DNA from: Bacteroidales bacterium
GTDB taxonomy: Bacteria > Bacteroidota > Bacteroidia > Bacteroidales > UBA932
NCBI GenBank assembly: GCA_017555445.1
Contig: JAFZGK010000050.1
Location: 1 to 24,802 of the forward strand
Length of the DNA stretch: 24,802 nt
Direction of reading: 5' to 3'
Shown: piece after piece, positions 7,741-18,100 of the stretch
Numbering within the stretch: position 1 is the first letter of the stretch
Layout: each line of letters opens with the position of its first letter
The notes under the pieces: generated by a model
Seen by the model: only the letters and a program-made list of their open reading frames with translations
Database searches by the model: none
Told to the model about the DNA's origin: nothing
Translations under genes and position numbers: made by a program

Positions 7741-9252
7741 TTATTTAATCTCTATACAAGCAATCTTACCTCTATTGAGATCAGTTACATACATATAAAG
7801 AGCATCCTTAGTTGCCTGAAGAGCAACATCAGCTGTTACACCAAGGTTGGTAAGGCTTTCAGATGTTGTAGCATAAGTATATACCTTTTCACCAGTTGAA
7901 AGGTCATAAAGGTGAGCACCTGTTGCTGACCAAGTAAAGTGTGCTCCAACTGCTACAGCTGCAAACTTTTCAGAGCCAAAGGCAGCTCTTGCAACTGCAC
8001 AGTTGTTATCATTACCTGTGAAGATATCAGCAGGACCAACTGCAACCCACTCACCACCAACATTTGTCATAAGTGCTGGAGATGTATAATATGTTGCAAG
8101 GAAACCATCCTCGAGCTTAGTTCCTACAGGAGTAACACAACCATTATTTGGAGTCCATGTAGCACCAGCTCCACTAAGAGGAGTAATAGGGCCACACTTG
8201 CTTTCACCAGCGACACCGTCAACGATATCACAACCTACCCAATAATGCTCATAATATGCATACATTACAACTACACCTGTCTTTGTCACATCACCACCAG
8301 CTCTAAGGTTACTTGCTGCAACATAAACATTATTTGTTAGAGAAGCTACTTTTACAGGTGCAGCATCAATTGCAGAGATAGCATAAATATCACCTGTTGC
8401 ATAACCATCAAGAAGTGATGCAAACACGACATTTCCAGCATCATCATTAGTCATTGATCCAACGACAAATCCCTCTGGAATAGCTACCTCAGATACATAT
8501 GAAGCATCAGAAGCCTTGAATGCGTGAATAGCCTTGCCTGTTGAAATAAGAACATTCTCACCAATATAAGCAACGTGGATAGGATCACCAAATATTACAG
8601 AAGCATAATCAGCAAATGACTTCTCCCATAGAACTTTAGCTCTACCATCCTGGCTTACAACTACTGACTCTGAAACACCATCAACATTATTTGAAAGGGT
8701 AATAGTGAGTGTACGTGCTGCATAAGCCTCATTAGCCTCAGCCTTAAGTGTATAAACACCTGTAGCCTCATTGAACTTGTAAGTAAGCCAATCGTTCTCA
8801 GGGATTGTAACTACGTATTTAACATTTGCCTTAACAGTAACATCCTGTGTTCCACCTGTAGAAGGGAAGACAACTTCCTCTGGTTCTACTGTGAGTGAAG
8901 GTGAACCAGCCTGAACGATGTCAAAATTAAGTACAGAAACGCCTGCTGTAACCTTAACTACTGCAGCACGCTCTTCCTTTGACTTATTAGCAGTTGCAAT
9001 TACTGTAATAGAAGCTTCACCAGCTGGACCAGAAGTTGGAGTGATTGTAATCCAGTCATAAGTCTGATCAAGTTCTGCGGTCCAATCAACATTTACGTTG
9101 AAAGAAAGTTTTACAGACTCATCCTCGCTTCCTTCGTAAGCAATAACTACATCAGGATTTGCGAAATCGATTTCAGGAGGAGTGATTGGCTCTACCTGCT
9201 CACATGCAATCGCCGCTGCGACGATTGAAAGGAATAATGCAATTTTTTTCAT
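7741..9252 (-). CDS. BACON-domain surface lipoprotein with propeller-like C-terminus
   Basis: Probable surface glycan-binding lipoprotein of 503 residues. Lipobox AIAC (Cys17) is followed by EQVEP, an acidic pattern consistent with surface export. Two BACON-like beta-sandwiches follow: about 28-116 (WITITPTSGPAGEASITV, ending FDIVQAG) and about 119-202 (LTVEPEEVVFPSTGGTQDVTV, ending VVVSQDG). From 207 to the end lies a beta-rich region, propeller-like by repeat feel. It resembles the C-terminal half of the DUF5018 lipoprotein of this operon: SMTNDDAGNVVFAS (266-279), DGFLATYYTS (382-391) and AHFTWSATGAHLYDLST (437-453) have clear counterparts there. No catalytic motif is visible. It occupies the SusE/SusF-like slot in the operon. 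The gene looks A+T-rich at third positions. An enzyme function for the C-terminal half is not excluded. Confidence 0.8.
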   Translation of the reverse strand: MKKIALFLSIVAAAIACEQVEPITPPEIDFANPDVVIAYEGSEDESVKLSFNVNVDWTAELDQTYDWITITPTSGPAGEASITVIATANKSKEERAAVVKVTAGVSVLNFDIVQAGSPSLTVEPEEVVFPSTGGTQDVTVKANVKYVVTIPENDWLTYKFNEATGVYTLKAEANEAYAARTLTITLSNNVDGVSESVVVSQDGRAKVLWEKSFADYASVIFGDPIHVAYIGENVLISTGKAIHAFKASDASYVSEVAIPEGFVVGSMTNDDAGNVVFASLLDGYATGDIYAISAIDAAPVKVASLTNNVYVAASNLRAGGDVTKTGVVVMYAYYEHYWVGCDIVDGVAGESKCGPITPLSGAGATWTPNNGCVTPVGTKLEDGFLATYYTSPALMTNVGGEWVAVGPADIFTGNDNNCAVARAAFGSEKFAAVAVGAHFTWSATGAHLYDLSTGEKVYTYATTSESLTNLGVTADVALQATKDALYMYVTDLNRGKIACIEIK

Positions 9253-9281
9253 GATAAATTAATAAAGTGGTTAATAAAATA

Positions 9282-10703
9282 TTAAAGTGTATCTAAGTAT
9301 TTATCAAAAGCCTTCTTGATATCAGCCCAATAATCATACATTTTGATATGACAGAGATCGAAGAAGAACATTCCTTCTGTAGAAGCATTGATACATGCAT
9401 CAACTATATCAGGCATCAGTTTTCCTTGTCCGCCATTTTCGAAACCAGTAGAGTTTCCTATATCTGGTCCACCGATAAACGGAACATCTCCCGCAAAAAT
9501 TGTTTTTGCTCTATTGCAGAAACCCTGCATAGTCCACTCACTGTTTCCGTATATTGATTTTGTAGAAGCATAAGCTCCTATAATCATTACATCACAATGA
9601 TCTGCATAGCCATATTGATTATAATCCTTGGTTGCCCAATTATAAACATTAGTGGCATTATAGTCTGGACTTGCCCAATTGACACCAGAGTAATAGTAAC
9701 TACTGTACCATGCACCCACGTAGGCTCCAAAACGGATATCAGGATTTACAGAGTGAACCTTATTGGAAGCCTTCTCCATAAAATCGTGTATCATCTTGGC
9801 ACGAAATTCCATCCATTTCTTCTGAACAGAAGTAAGAGGTGTCTTTAGTTTTTCAGTTCCAGGAGCAAAAATATCACCTGGCCAATTTTCAACTGAAGAA
9901 CCTATGAAATCTTCAAATTTCTTACGTGATACATCTGAAAAATCACTCTGTAATTCAAAATCGTCATAACGGCACCTGTCAAGAATAATTCCTGCTACAT
10001 CATATGCTGCCAAATCTTCAAGAATACCAAGCAAGTATTCTACTACCTCGTCATTTGCCGGATTAAGGAACTTTGTTCCAGCACCCATATCCATACAGCT
10101 GACAAGGCCATCAGCAGTATTTATTACAGTCGCCCATTCTTTCTTTGCCTTACCATTGAATAGAGGCCCGCTCGAACCTAGGCCATACGGACATTCCTTA
10201 CCTCCGACCATCGTATTGATAGCAGCATATACATCCAGATCATTTTCTTTACCTGCATTTATAAATTCTTGAAGGTAATCAAAATCCTCTGTTCTCTTTA
10301 CCCATTTATATCCTCCGGTGACCCAAGCATCAACTTGAGTAAGAGGTGCTTCAATGTCAGATTCAAAAAGAAGTCCTGCTGTCGTTGGTCTAACTTCAAC
10401 AATTACACCTGTAAAACCAGTCTCCTTGAGACGTTTCATGTCATCAGCAATATTCTTCTTGCTGTTAGCATAATCCTTGAAGTTAGCTGCGGCATCAATC
10501 CACACTAGTCTTGCCTTGCCCTCCTTTTTTTCAGGAGTTTCTTCATTACCTTCCCCTTCGTTTTCTCCACTACCATTTTCACTTCCTCCTCCCTGCTCTG
10601 TTTCATTCCAGTTATCATTCCATAACGGTTCATCTACCTGAGGTTCACAAGCAAAGAGACAAAAAAGAGATAAAGAGACAAGGATATTATATAATACTTT
10701 CAT
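9282..10703 (-). CDS. GHL10-type TIM-barrel lipoprotein, putative glycoside hydrolase (copy 2)
   Basis: A 473-residue predicted surface lipoprotein: lipobox LFAC with Cys19, then EPQVDEP. A low-complexity Gly/Glu/Ser/Asn linker (about 38-62) tethers a TIM-barrel domain. It starts ARLVWIDAAANF, has TGFTGVIVEVRPT (strand 2) and NPANDEVVEYL, then GIILDRCRYDD (DRCRYD at 242-247), the strand-end signature of the GHL10 / DUF187 family, in which an Asp here is the proposed catalytic residue. FGAYVGAWY and PFIGGPDIG follow at later strands. Family members are annotated as putative glycosidases or alpha-amylase-like proteins; the substrate is unknown. It is a paralogue of the 18317-19639 product, sharing the SDFS...KKFE...VEN.P.DI run. 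The gene is clearly more A+T-rich than that paralogue. It lies 6 bases after the NAGPA gene. Confidence 0.82.
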   Translation of the reverse strand: MKVLYNILVSLSLFCLFACEPQVDEPLWNDNWNETEQGGGSENGSGENEGEGNEETPEKKEGKARLVWIDAAANFKDYANSKKNIADDMKRLKETGFTGVIVEVRPTTAGLLFESDIEAPLTQVDAWVTGGYKWVKRTEDFDYLQEFINAGKENDLDVYAAINTMVGGKECPYGLGSSGPLFNGKAKKEWATVINTADGLVSCMDMGAGTKFLNPANDEVVEYLLGILEDLAAYDVAGIILDRCRYDDFELQSDFSDVSRKKFEDFIGSSVENWPGDIFAPGTEKLKTPLTSVQKKWMEFRAKMIHDFMEKASNKVHSVNPDIRFGAYVGAWYSSYYYSGVNWASPDYNATNVYNWATKDYNQYGYADHCDVMIIGAYASTKSIYGNSEWTMQGFCNRAKTIFAGDVPFIGGPDIGNSTGFENGGQGKLMPDIVDACINASTEGMFFFDLCHIKMYDYWADIKKAFDKYLDTL

Positions 10704-10709
10704 CTAACA

Positions 10710-11744
10710 TTATTTAATCATTATTGTACTGCCTACCGCGCGTTGAGCTCCGTCTGAAACTTTTATAGTCATCTTGCCATTCACTAACATACAACTTGAA
10801 CCACCGCCATCAAGATTAATTGCCTCAACACACTTTAAATCCATTAATATATTTGCAACGTCTGCTGTGCTTAGTCCCATGACTCCTTCTGTCATTTCAC
10901 GACCTTCGCAAACAAAAAGTATCATCTTTCTATCTGCAGTCACACCAACAGCTGTTCTCGGTTGATTACTGTCGGGAGCAATACCAGAAGTTCCATCAAA
11001 AAGTTCAAACTTATATGAATCTACAAATTTTCCTTGATTGATAAGAAGAGGGCCTCCGCCAATAGCTGTATAGGCAGCAAATGGTTTTCCACCCTTTGGG
11101 AACGTAGAAGAAGGCTGTGAAACAGGCTTATTCTCCCATGAATTTTCTGAAGGAGCCGGATAGATATAATGTGCATCCCATGTTTTATAGGTCCAACATG
11201 CGTCAAACTCACCATCAACAGACTCTAATAACGCAGCCCTAGTGGGATAATACATTGTTACCCAATCTTCAGAAGCATAGTTTATATTATAAGTCAGAAT
11301 TTCTGAATTTCTTACTGCAAGACTTGATGAATAATTCTTTCCATCAGCCGAATAGAAAAATCCTGCATTCATAACTACCTGAAATTCACCATTAGAATGT
11401 ACATTAGAAGGGGTTCTCAGTTTCTCAGTAGTTCCATCCATTTCAGGATCAGCTATACTCCATATATCCCATGTTGTTTGCTCAAGATCAACTACAGCAA
11501 TGTATGCAATAGCTTTTTTACCTTGTAGTTTTTCAGGAGATCTATATATCTTTACACCGGATAACGTTCCATAACTTTCAGAAACATCAGTCCATTTATT
11601 AATAGGAGCTGACTCTATCGGTTCTATAACTTCAGGAGTTTCCTTCTCAGGATCATCCCAAGGCCATTCATGATTATCATTCTGCTCATCCCCGCAAGAA
11701 ATTGCGAGGATGGCAGTTGCTAATATTGATAATAGGATCTTCAT
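10710..11744 (-). CDS. Phosphodiester glycosidase (NAGPA-domain) lipoprotein
   Basis: A 344-residue lipoprotein with lipobox AISC (Cys17) and acidic GDEQND after it, so probably surface-exposed. The body matches the NAGPA domain family (PF09992): VVMNAGFF at 123-130, RTAVGVTADRKMILFVCEGR from about 263, a STADVANILMDL helix, and NLDGGGSS at 310-317, the most conserved motif of the family. The mammalian founder is the uncovering enzyme that removes GlcNAc from GlcNAc-alpha-1-phospho-6-mannose; bacterial members are thought to cleave sugar-1-phosphodiester bonds. By analogy this one would release a sugar, perhaps GlcNAc, from a phosphodiester-linked glycan at the cell surface. It sits between the DUF5018 gene (5 bases) and the second GHL10 gene (6 bases). 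The family call is strong; the precise substrate is inference. Confidence 0.88.
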   Translation of the reverse strand: MKILLSILATAILAISCGDEQNDNHEWPWDDPEKETPEVIEPIESAPINKWTDVSESYGTLSGVKIYRSPEKLQGKKAIAYIAVVDLEQTTWDIWSIADPEMDGTTEKLRTPSNVHSNGEFQVVMNAGFFYSADGKNYSSSLAVRNSEILTYNINYASEDWVTMYYPTRAALLESVDGEFDACWTYKTWDAHYIYPAPSENSWENKPVSQPSSTFPKGGKPFAAYTAIGGGPLLINQGKFVDSYKFELFDGTSGIAPDSNQPRTAVGVTADRKMILFVCEGREMTEGVMGLSTADVANILMDLKCVEAINLDGGGSSCMLVNGKMTIKVSDGAQRAVGSTIMIK

Positions 11745-11749
11745 TAAAA

Positions 11750-13444
11750 TTAAATGTCAATGCTGTCAGCTACATAACCTCCGATAACACCAGCATTATG
11801 ATCGAAATAATATATAAATACCTTGAACCCATCTGCTGATGGCGCCATCACAACGTCAGCAGCAGCACAGCCTGAAGCAGCTGTTTGGTACCATTCAATG
11901 GATTCATTCGACATTACTGGTGTACCATCTTTAATAGAGGTCGGAGTGGTTGCATCAAATACTCTCAATTGAGGGCCACAACCCCACATAGGGAAATGGC
12001 TTGATACGAGATGAATTGCATAAGTAGCATTATTATATGTCTTCGAATCCATCACATTAGTATTATAATTACCTGAAACCGCAGAGTCGAGTACTGGCCA
12101 TGTAGCAGCAATCGCTCCGTTTCCATTCACATATGTTAGAGTATTTGAAGAATAGTAGCACAGAAGAACACCATCTGCCGGATTAGCTGAAGCTGGTACT
12201 ACTTTAGCAGCATTTGTTGGTGCAGCACCCCATGAAAGGCCGAGAGCAGATAGATCAACAACCTCTGTTGACTCTATATTGCCACCCTTTACTACAACTC
12301 TTGTATATTTGCTTGTTTCAGTTACACCAGCAATACCCTCATGAGTAAGAATGATAACAGCATCACCATCAAGATTTCCATGAACCTTAACATGATATCC
12401 CACAGGCACATCTGTATCATTGACAAATGAATGGAAAAGAACAGGTGCTTCTGTCACAGACTTAGTCTTATAGATATTGACAGTCTGTGATGATTCTGCA
12501 TGATTGGTAAGTACTAGATTACCTCCCTCATCATTAGTCAGTGAATTTACTTCTGCTGTACCAGTATTAACTGTACCAAGTTTCACGCCAGTAAGACCAT
12601 CAAGATAAACTGGAGTAGATCCATTACCTAATGATACAACCAGATAACCACCAATAGCAGCAACAGAAGGATTTACAGTTTCTGTATATGCAGGGAATCC
12701 AAGTCTGCTGACAGGCTCAAAATTAAAGAGCTGACGTACTGATTGATTTCTGAAGCCATATGGAATCTTTGTAGGATATTTCTTGACAATGGTGTAAGTA
12801 CGCTCTGTCTTTCCATCATGCGCCAATATTACAAGTTCCTGCGGATTATTATAGTTCTTCTTCTTTGTAAGGTCTGTCTTAATTGTAGCATGCGCACAAG
12901 CTACTGCCTCAGCAGAAAAGCCTTTGAGGTCATCAAGAGTAAATAAGTATATCTCATTAGTTTCATCATTAACAAAACCTTCAATAGTGTAAGGACTTGT
13001 CAACTTGAATGACATAGCATTACATTTATCAGACTTGACACGCTTTGCTGCAATTGTAATCTGTTTGCTTTCACCCTGAGCATTTGTGTATGTAAACTGA
13101 TGTTCTTGAGTAAGATCAAGAATAGTAAGAGGAGGATCTATCTTACAGTTAGGAGCCAGTTCCGCACGCACTCTCAAACGTGTCATATAAAATGTAGTCA
13201 CATCATCAGATTCTTCAGGAAAGAACCATGGAACAGGAATCTCATAACGATCAGCTTCAGGATCAGTCACTGTAAGTTTTGCAAGCGCCTGATCTACATA
13301 TTTGCCTGATGTAAAATATGCCGTCAAGCTTGTGATACCCTGACGCTCTGCTGTCGGATGGATATACTCCGGTTCCTGGCATGATGAGAACATAGCCAGG
13401 ATTATTACAGAGAGTAAATAATATATCTTCTTCATTTTTATCAT
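11750..13444 (-). CDS. DUF5018-type surface lipoprotein of the PUL
   Basis: A 564-residue predicted surface lipoprotein with lipobox FSSC (Cys22) followed by QEPEY. The N-terminal part, with TAERQGITSLTAYFTSG and RYEIPVPWFFPEESDD, matches my memory of DUF5018 proteins, which accompany SusCD pairs in gut Bacteroidales and have no proven function. Residues ~236-564 form a beta-rich region resembling the C-terminal half of the BACON lipoprotein: SLTNDEGGNLVLTN (301-314), DGVLLCYYSS (424-433) and SSHFPMWGCGPQLRVFDATT (481-500). It follows susD directly (8-base gap), the usual place for the surface glycan-binding protein, and I infer that role. Two in-frame ATGs exist, at 13444 and 13435; the second gives the more usual MKKIYY signal start. 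No catalytic motif seen. Confidence 0.8.
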   Translation of the reverse strand: MIKMKKIYYLLSVIILAMFSSCQEPEYIHPTAERQGITSLTAYFTSGKYVDQALAKLTVTDPEADRYEIPVPWFFPEESDDVTTFYMTRLRVRAELAPNCKIDPPLTILDLTQEHQFTYTNAQGESKQITIAAKRVKSDKCNAMSFKLTSPYTIEGFVNDETNEIYLFTLDDLKGFSAEAVACAHATIKTDLTKKKNYNNPQELVILAHDGKTERTYTIVKKYPTKIPYGFRNQSVRQLFNFEPVSRLGFPAYTETVNPSVAAIGGYLVVSLGNGSTPVYLDGLTGVKLGTVNTGTAEVNSLTNDEGGNLVLTNHAESSQTVNIYKTKSVTEAPVLFHSFVNDTDVPVGYHVKVHGNLDGDAVIILTHEGIAGVTETSKYTRVVVKGGNIESTEVVDLSALGLSWGAAPTNAAKVVPASANPADGVLLCYYSSNTLTYVNGNGAIAATWPVLDSAVSGNYNTNVMDSKTYNNATYAIHLVSSHFPMWGCGPQLRVFDATTPTSIKDGTPVMSNESIEWYQTAASGCAAADVVMAPSADGFKVFIYYFDHNAGVIGGYVADSIDI

Positions 13445-13452
13445 CTTTTATT

Positions 13453-15111
13453 TTACTGCCACTCTGTGAACTGATTTACCTTAGCATTGCTGGTAAGCTC
13501 ACTGCTTGGAAGAGGGAAACGATACATCTTTTCTGGAAAGTTTCTGTTCTTATCGTCAACGGAAACATATGAATATGTGAATGTTCCATCAGCATTCTTG
13601 ACAATCTTAAGACCGTGCTGCTGATAACCTGTAAGTCCTTCTGGGTAAGCCTTATGAGCAACTCCCCAACGACGGAGGTCCCAATACCAAAGTCCTTCAT
13701 AAGCAAGTTCCACCTTACGCTCCTGACGAATTGCAGTCCAAAGGTTATTGCCACCTTTATCTGTGTATGGAAGGCCTACACGGTCACGTATTGCCTTCAC
13801 TGCAGCATTTGCACCAGCATTGTCATCCAGACGATAACATGCTTCTGCCTTGTTAAGGAGTACCTCAGCATAACGGATAACAGTAATTGGCTGAACACTA
13901 CCAGATTCCGTAATCACATTATGTCCTTCATCTACCATCTTGCGGAGGTAATAACCTGTAGTCGTACGACCCTTAGGCTCACGATCAAGGTTCCACTGGC
14001 TCCAACCATCAGCACCATCTACAAATGGCTCAACTTTACGGCCTTTCCATTCAGCTCCATTATAAAGAATAGATGCCTGGAATCGCGCTTCAAGCTCTGC
14101 ATAAGGAGGAGTCTTTGAAGTAGTTCCATGCCATTCAGTCCAATCAGGGAAACCTCCCTTGGCATACTCATACGACTCTACCATTTCCTGTGTCGGAGTA
14201 CCATAACCTCCACCAGTCTCACCATGAAGAGCATAATCACCACCTGGAGCATAATAGAAGTCGAAGCTATGTGTCACACTTTGTGCCCTATCGAACTGGT
14301 ACTGGAGGATTGCTTCATTATTGCCTGCAGAAGTTCTCTTACCGTATGAGTCAGCATAATTTGCTTCAAGTCCATATCCAAGCTTCTCGACTTCCTCTGC
14401 AGCCTTCTTAACCAAATCCCATCGCTGTGCATAAAGCATTGTGCGCGAGAGGAAAGCCCATGCCGAGCCCTTATCAAGTCGGCCTTTAGAGGCTGTCCTT
14501 TCAGGAAGGTTAGCTCCCGCAAACTCAAGGTCTGCCTGAATGAAATCCCATCCTTCCTTCTCTGTATTAAGAGGCTGATCCTTAGTAATTTTAGAGAGGT
14601 CCTCATCATAGATGATCACTTCTTTATATCTTTTCATGAGGTCAAAGTAAATGAATGCTCTCATGAAACGAAGTTCTGCCTCAAGACGAACCTTGTCCGG
14701 CTCAGACATCTGTCCATATTTCTTAAGCTCTGAAATACCCTGGTTTACCTGACGAACTGCACTGTACCATGTGCCCCAATATCCCATATATGCATCTACA
14801 TATGAAGCAGAAAGGGTTGTAGCGTCACCGTATGCCATCTCGCTTGGGATGAAAGCCAAAGCATTATAGTTGTAAGAACCATACTTGAGTTGGTCGGTGA
14901 GAGCCTCTGTAAGACCTACCCTGCTCTGGCTCATTACGATATCGTATACATAGCTGTACATATAGTTGAGAGTATACTCAGCAGACTGAGTAGTCTCCCA
15001 GATCACCTTATCCGACACGCGGTCAGGAGGTGTCATGTCAAGAAAATCGCTGCAGGAAGAGAATCCCAAGACTGCACCTGCTATCAAAAGTCCTTTATAT
15101 AATTTTCTCAT
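13453..15111 (-). CDS. susD: SusD/RagB-family nutrient-binding outer-membrane lipoprotein
   Basis: Lid of the SusCD transporter: an alpha-helical surface lipoprotein that binds glycan and closes over the SusC barrel. About 552 residues with lipobox FSSC then SDFLDMTPP, the classic SusD start. Helical TPR-like segments include ELRFMRAFIYFDLMKRY, typical of the SusD-like N-terminal region. The C-terminal half carries VIRYAEVLLNKAEACYRL, IRQERKVELAYEGLWYWDLRRW and a FPLPSSEL end, all SusD/RagB hallmarks. I choose the ATG at 15111; a GTG two codons upstream (15117) is in frame. It follows susC by 14 bases and precedes the DUF5018 gene by about 8. Nothing is missing or truncated. The symbol denotes family, not starch specificity. 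Confidence 0.95.
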   Translation of the reverse strand: MRKLYKGLLIAGAVLGFSSCSDFLDMTPPDRVSDKVIWETTQSAEYTLNYMYSYVYDIVMSQSRVGLTEALTDQLKYGSYNYNALAFIPSEMAYGDATTLSASYVDAYMGYWGTWYSAVRQVNQGISELKKYGQMSEPDKVRLEAELRFMRAFIYFDLMKRYKEVIIYDEDLSKITKDQPLNTEKEGWDFIQADLEFAGANLPERTASKGRLDKGSAWAFLSRTMLYAQRWDLVKKAAEEVEKLGYGLEANYADSYGKRTSAGNNEAILQYQFDRAQSVTHSFDFYYAPGGDYALHGETGGGYGTPTQEMVESYEYAKGGFPDWTEWHGTTSKTPPYAELEARFQASILYNGAEWKGRKVEPFVDGADGWSQWNLDREPKGRTTTGYYLRKMVDEGHNVITESGSVQPITVIRYAEVLLNKAEACYRLDDNAGANAAVKAIRDRVGLPYTDKGGNNLWTAIRQERKVELAYEGLWYWDLRRWGVAHKAYPEGLTGYQQHGLKIVKNADGTFTYSYVSVDDKNRNFPEKMYRFPLPSSELTSNAKVNQFTEWQ

Positions 15112-15125
15112 AATCACTTAAACAC

Positions 15126-18100
15126 TTAGAATGTTAATGAAATACCACCCATCACGAGACGCTGCTGTGGATAATAACCGTTGTTAACGCCTGGAGACTC
15201 AGGGTCGATACCTTCAGGGAGTCCGTCGAGTGTAAAGAGGTTCTGTCCCTCAACGAAAATCCTTAGACCTTCGATATTGATTCTCTTAGTCCACTTGTTA
15301 GGGAATGTATAACCCAGCTGAGCTGACTTAAGACGTACATACTTACCGTCACGAAGCCAGAATGTAGATGCAAGACCATTGTCACCACCATGACCAGGGG
15401 CACCAAGAGTCAATCTTGGGAATGTTCCCTCAGGATTATAAATGCTATATGCATTCTCTACGAGGAAGAGTGGTGAGTTTGCATTCTCCTTGAATGTCTG
15501 TGTCCAGATGGTATTATCGTCATTACCGTTGTAGTAAGTACCTGTCAATGAAACGTCGAATAGAGCACCACCAGTGAACTGTGCATTGAAGTCGATACCA
15601 TTCCATGCGAAGTCGAGGTTGAGACCGTAAGTAAGCTGTGGACGGTTAGGTCTACCTACAAGACTCTTGTCATAACTATCAATCTCACCATCACCATTAA
15701 GGTCTACATACTTGATATCACCGATATTCGGACGTGTACCATACCACGCAGAATTGTCGATTTCCTCCTCTGTCTTATAGAGGCCGTCAGCAGTCCATGC
15801 AAGGAAAGAACCTACAGGACGACCTACGAGCTTCCACTCCTCAGGTGCATTAGGCTCGTCAGGATAGATGAGCCAGCGTGACTTTGCATATGTCACACTT
15901 GCGCTGATTCCATACATGAATGGCTTACCGCCTACGAAGAACTGGTTTCTGTGTGAAATCATCACATCGATACCCTTTACGTCAATAGAGTTCTTGTTCA
16001 CTACTGAAGGGTAGTATCCACCCATAGATGAAGGGAATCCTGAACCCTGAGCAGTGAGCATGTCATATGTAAGGTTGTAGAATCCGTCAATTTCTCCACC
16101 AAGGAGTCCGTTCCACATTGTAAAGTCAAAACCAGCATTCCAAGAAAGAGTTTTCTCCCATGTCAGGTCTAGGTTAGGAACACCTGCCGGATAATATGCA
16201 GGATTGATTGTTGTAGCACCCTTATACTGATCATAGATCACCTTGCTTCCCCACTGGTAATATGTACTGAGGAAGGTATATGCGCTTGCATTGTCGCTAC
16301 CGAGGAGACCTACTGAACCACGAAGTTTAAGGTCATCAAGGAAAGATGCTCCTGACATCCACGGTTCCTTTGACATTCTCCAACCGATTGATGCTGACGG
16401 GAAGAATCCCCATCTTGTATCACGCATACCTGCGAATTTATATGAACCATCGTATCGTCCTGTAAATTCTGCGAGATATCTTTCATCGTAATCGTATCTT
16501 GCACGGAAAACATATCCGATAGAACGTGATGAACTGCTCCATCCTGAAATAGGACTGTTCTGAGGCTTACCATTCGGAAGTTCAGGAAGAGATGCAAATG
16601 GAATCTCTTTAGCATAGGCTGACAGAGCATTTCCCTTATAATCACGCATTTCACCGAGAGCGAGAAGCTCGAGGTTGTTCTTGCCGAATGAGTTTGCGTA
16701 AGAAATGCTTGCCTGACCTACAGTTGACTGTGAATATGTCGAACCTTCACCGAGCTCAACACCGTTACCAACGCCACGAGGGTCAGTCATATCACTCCAT
16801 GCACCATTGTGATAAGCCTTGAGGTAATATGGGGTGTTGAGATTTTTGTTGAATGATGTGCCATAATCGAACGATCCTGAAACTTTGAGCTGGAGGCCTT
16901 CTACACCTGGTACATCAAATGCAAGGGAAGCATTCACCGTAGCATCCATTCCTCTTGTCTTCTTGTAACCTGACTCGTAGATCGCTGCGAGAGGAGACTG
17001 TGGAAGAGAAGTGTTGGCCTTGAGTGATGCAGTGTAAAGTCCCTGATACTGAACAGGAAGATATGGGTGCATCTGGATTGTCTGGTTTGCAATAGAAAGC
17101 CAACCTGTCTCCGAACCCATGTCAGAACCACCTGTACTGAACGCTGGAGTGCTTCTGTTTGAAAGTACGCCTGAAAGACCGAGTGAGAAGTGGAAATATT
17201 TCGCAAAGTTTGACTCGATATTTGCACGTACGTTGTATCTGTCGTAGTTGTAGTTGTCGATATTACCCTTCTGTCCGAGATAACCGAAAGAAGCGAAGTA
17301 ACGTACAGACTCATCTCCACCCTGGACAGTCACATTATGCTTCTGCGTCATACCTGTACCGAACACCTTGTCAATATAGTTGACATTGTCCCAGCCATCG
17401 GTAGGATCTCCGTTTGTCATCATCTCGACCTGCTCCTTTGTAAAGTAAGGAACATAATCCTTATCGCTTGCAATCGCTCCTGATGCAAGCTGGTCCATCA
17501 TTTGGGCTACATTATAATAGTAAGCGAACTGCGGACCATCCATAAAGTCAGGGAAGTTTGCATTGAGCGATGCACCAAGTGAGGCATTGTATGAGATCTT
17601 AGTCTTACCTCTATCTCCCTTCTTGGTTGTCACGATAATCACACCACCAGATGCCTGGAGTCCGTATACTGCAGCTGAAGCACCGTCTTTAAGTACTGAT
17701 ACACTCTCAATATCAGCAGGGTCGATATCATTGATATTAGCTACGGGGAAACCGTCAACTACGTATGCTACTGCATTGATCGATCCACGGATTCTAAGTG
17801 CTGCCTGGTCGAGACCCGGCTCTCCTGATTCCTGTACAGAAGAAATACCAGGAAGACGTCCTGCGAGAAGCTGTGATACGTTTGTAGAAGGAGCCTTGAG
17901 AAGGTCATCACCCTTGATTGCAGAAACCGCACTTGTCAAAGATGACTTCTTTGCTGTACCGTAACCCACCACGATAGTCTCCTCGAGGAAAGTCACATCC
18001 TCCGTCATTATCACATCAAGCTTGCTGAGCTTGCCGTCACATGCAAATGACTGCTCTGCCATACCAAGGCTTGAGAAGATGATGACGTCACCCTTCTTCA

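Noticed and set aside
13615..14118. 167-residue plus-strand open frame opposite susD
   Set aside because: A shadow frame of susD with no recognisable domain or plausible start context.
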